From contig NZ_CP077770.1 of assembly GCF_019134595.1 (NCBI RefSeq), positions 1,322,001 through 1,386,000 of the forward strand: 64,000 bases of DNA, written 5' to 3'. The notes beneath the pieces were generated by a model. That model was not told the DNA's origin. It did not search any database and saw only the letters and a program-made list of their open reading frames with translations. Position numbers and translations under genes: made by a program. This DNA is from Pseudoalteromonas shioyasakiensis (GTDB taxonomy: Bacteria > Pseudomonadota > Gammaproteobacteria > Enterobacterales > Alteromonadaceae). Each line of letters opens with the position of its first letter. The stretch's first letter is position 1. Positions 63,436 to 64,000 of the stretch are shown piece after piece.

Positions 63436-64000
63436 ATGCGCGGTTTAGCAACACTCTTCATATTAGCGTCTGCATTGGTGGTAACACCGACATACTCTGA
63501 TGAAGGCACCACACTCAAAGGCCCTAAAGGTGTCGATTACGGTGCGCAGGGGCGCTCTATTGGTCCAATTAAACCGACCGATACATTATGGCGCATTGCC
63601 GCTAAAATTCGCCCTGACAACTCTGTAAGTATTTATCAGGTCATGCAAGCTCTGTATGACAAAAACCCATCGTCATTTTTAGACCAAAATCTTAACCATA
63701 TGCGTGATGGCGCATACCTAAAAATTCCAACAATTGCAGAAATGCGTGCGGTCAACCCGACGTTAGCAAAAGCGCGTTCTGAACAAGATGATGAGCTGTG
63801 GGAAAAAAAGAAAAACGGCACGCTGACTACAGCTGAAATTAATGAATCTCAAAAGAAAGTAACTCAAGCCCGTAAAGTTGATGTTGACGAAGCAAAACAA
63901 GAACTTAAGCAAGAAATCAACACTATTAAAACTGAGCAGGGTACGCAGCTTGTTGAGCTTCAAAAGCAGTTTAAATCGTCGGTTGATAATGTTGAAGAAA
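63436..64000 (+). CDS. fimV: FimV-family pole/pilus assembly protein (N-terminal part)
   Basis: Partial at the window end (188 codons visible). Signal peptide MRGLATLFILASALVVTPTYS, then the FimV N-terminal module: LKGPKGVDYGAQGRSIGPIKPTDTLWRIAAKIRPDNSVSIYQVMQALYDKNPSSFLDQNLNHMRDGAYLKIPT, a LysM-like peptidoglycan-binding pattern. A charged coiled coil begins about residue 140. FimV organises polar complexes and type IV pili in Pseudomonas and Vibrio (HubP). ATG 63436 with AAGGAT upstream. Confidence 0.93.
   Translation, partial: MRGLATLFILASALVVTPTYSDEGTTLKGPKGVDYGAQGRSIGPIKPTDTLWRIAAKIRPDNSVSIYQVMQALYDKNPSSFLDQNLNHMRDGAYLKIPTIAEMRAVNPTLAKARSEQDDELWEKKKNGTLTTAEINESQKKVTQARKVDVDEAKQELKQEINTIKTEQGTQLVELQKQFKSSVDNVEE

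Noticed and set aside
1..64000. CRISPR arrays, prophage, insertion sequences
   Set aside because: No spaced direct repeats, cas genes, phage structural genes or transposase frames were seen.

Overview
The window looks like the chromosome of a marine gammaproteobacterium of the Pseudoalteromonas type. I infer this from gene families and gene order, not from a database search. Supporting signs are the yhbY / rlmE-ftsH-folP-glmM-tpiA-secG-tRNA-Leu order, motY beside rnt, mnmC divergent from fabB, fabB-pdxB-asd-fimV, a tmRNA with tag ANDDNYALAA, a class II IlvC divergent from ilvY, and moderately AT-rich DNA. Most of the window is ordinary core genome.

Layout. 1-6.5 kb: bamE, a GIY-YIG protein, a TPR lipoprotein overlapping an M28 peptidase, a chemoreceptor, and ilvC with divergent ilvY. 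7.8-22 kb: a diguanylate cyclase, then two copies of one four-gene module (MipA/OmpV-like outer-membrane protein, DUF3019 protein, RstA-like regulator, RstB-like kinase). The copies lie at 8948-12181 (+) and 21064-17811 (-), in inverted orientation around about 5.6 kb of unrelated genes (DUF3820, an antiporter, Spo0M, ElaA, an SNF transporter). 22-30 kb: a serine hydrolase and the conserved yhbY...secG-tRNA-Leu block. 30-44.7 kb: an orphan PDC-sensor membrane protein, a VOC lipoprotein with a 50-residue lipoprotein behind it, a CsgD-like regulator divergent from a TonB receptor, ggt, an imperfect-palindrome repeat, an aromatic amino-acid permease under a TyrR box, an EamA transporter with an attenuator-like leader, motY/rnt and a DUF342 protein. 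45-51 kb: a PKD/DUF1566 lipoprotein, ssrA, and a small accessory operon on the 3' side of ssrA. 51-64 kb: an enoyl-CoA hydratase, a TSUP permease, a chemoreceptor with its binding protein, a double-DUF4892/OmpA protein, mnmC/fabB with a FabR-like operator, pdxB, asd and the start of fimV.

Most interesting. (1) The accessory operon at 48109-50750 carries a DUF2235 alpha/beta-hydrolase split into two reading frames exactly at a dnaX-type A AAA AAG slippery heptamer, with an SD-like AGGGGA 10 nt upstream; this suggests programmed -1 frameshifting. (2) The duplicated MipA/OmpV-DUF3019-RstAB modules look like a paired envelope-sensing system whose DUF3019 proteins share a basic-aromatic C-terminal tail. 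(3) The EamA gene is preceded by a 27-codon leader ORF overlapping mutually exclusive hairpins. (4) The TonB receptor has a complete intrinsic terminator directly behind its best promoter.
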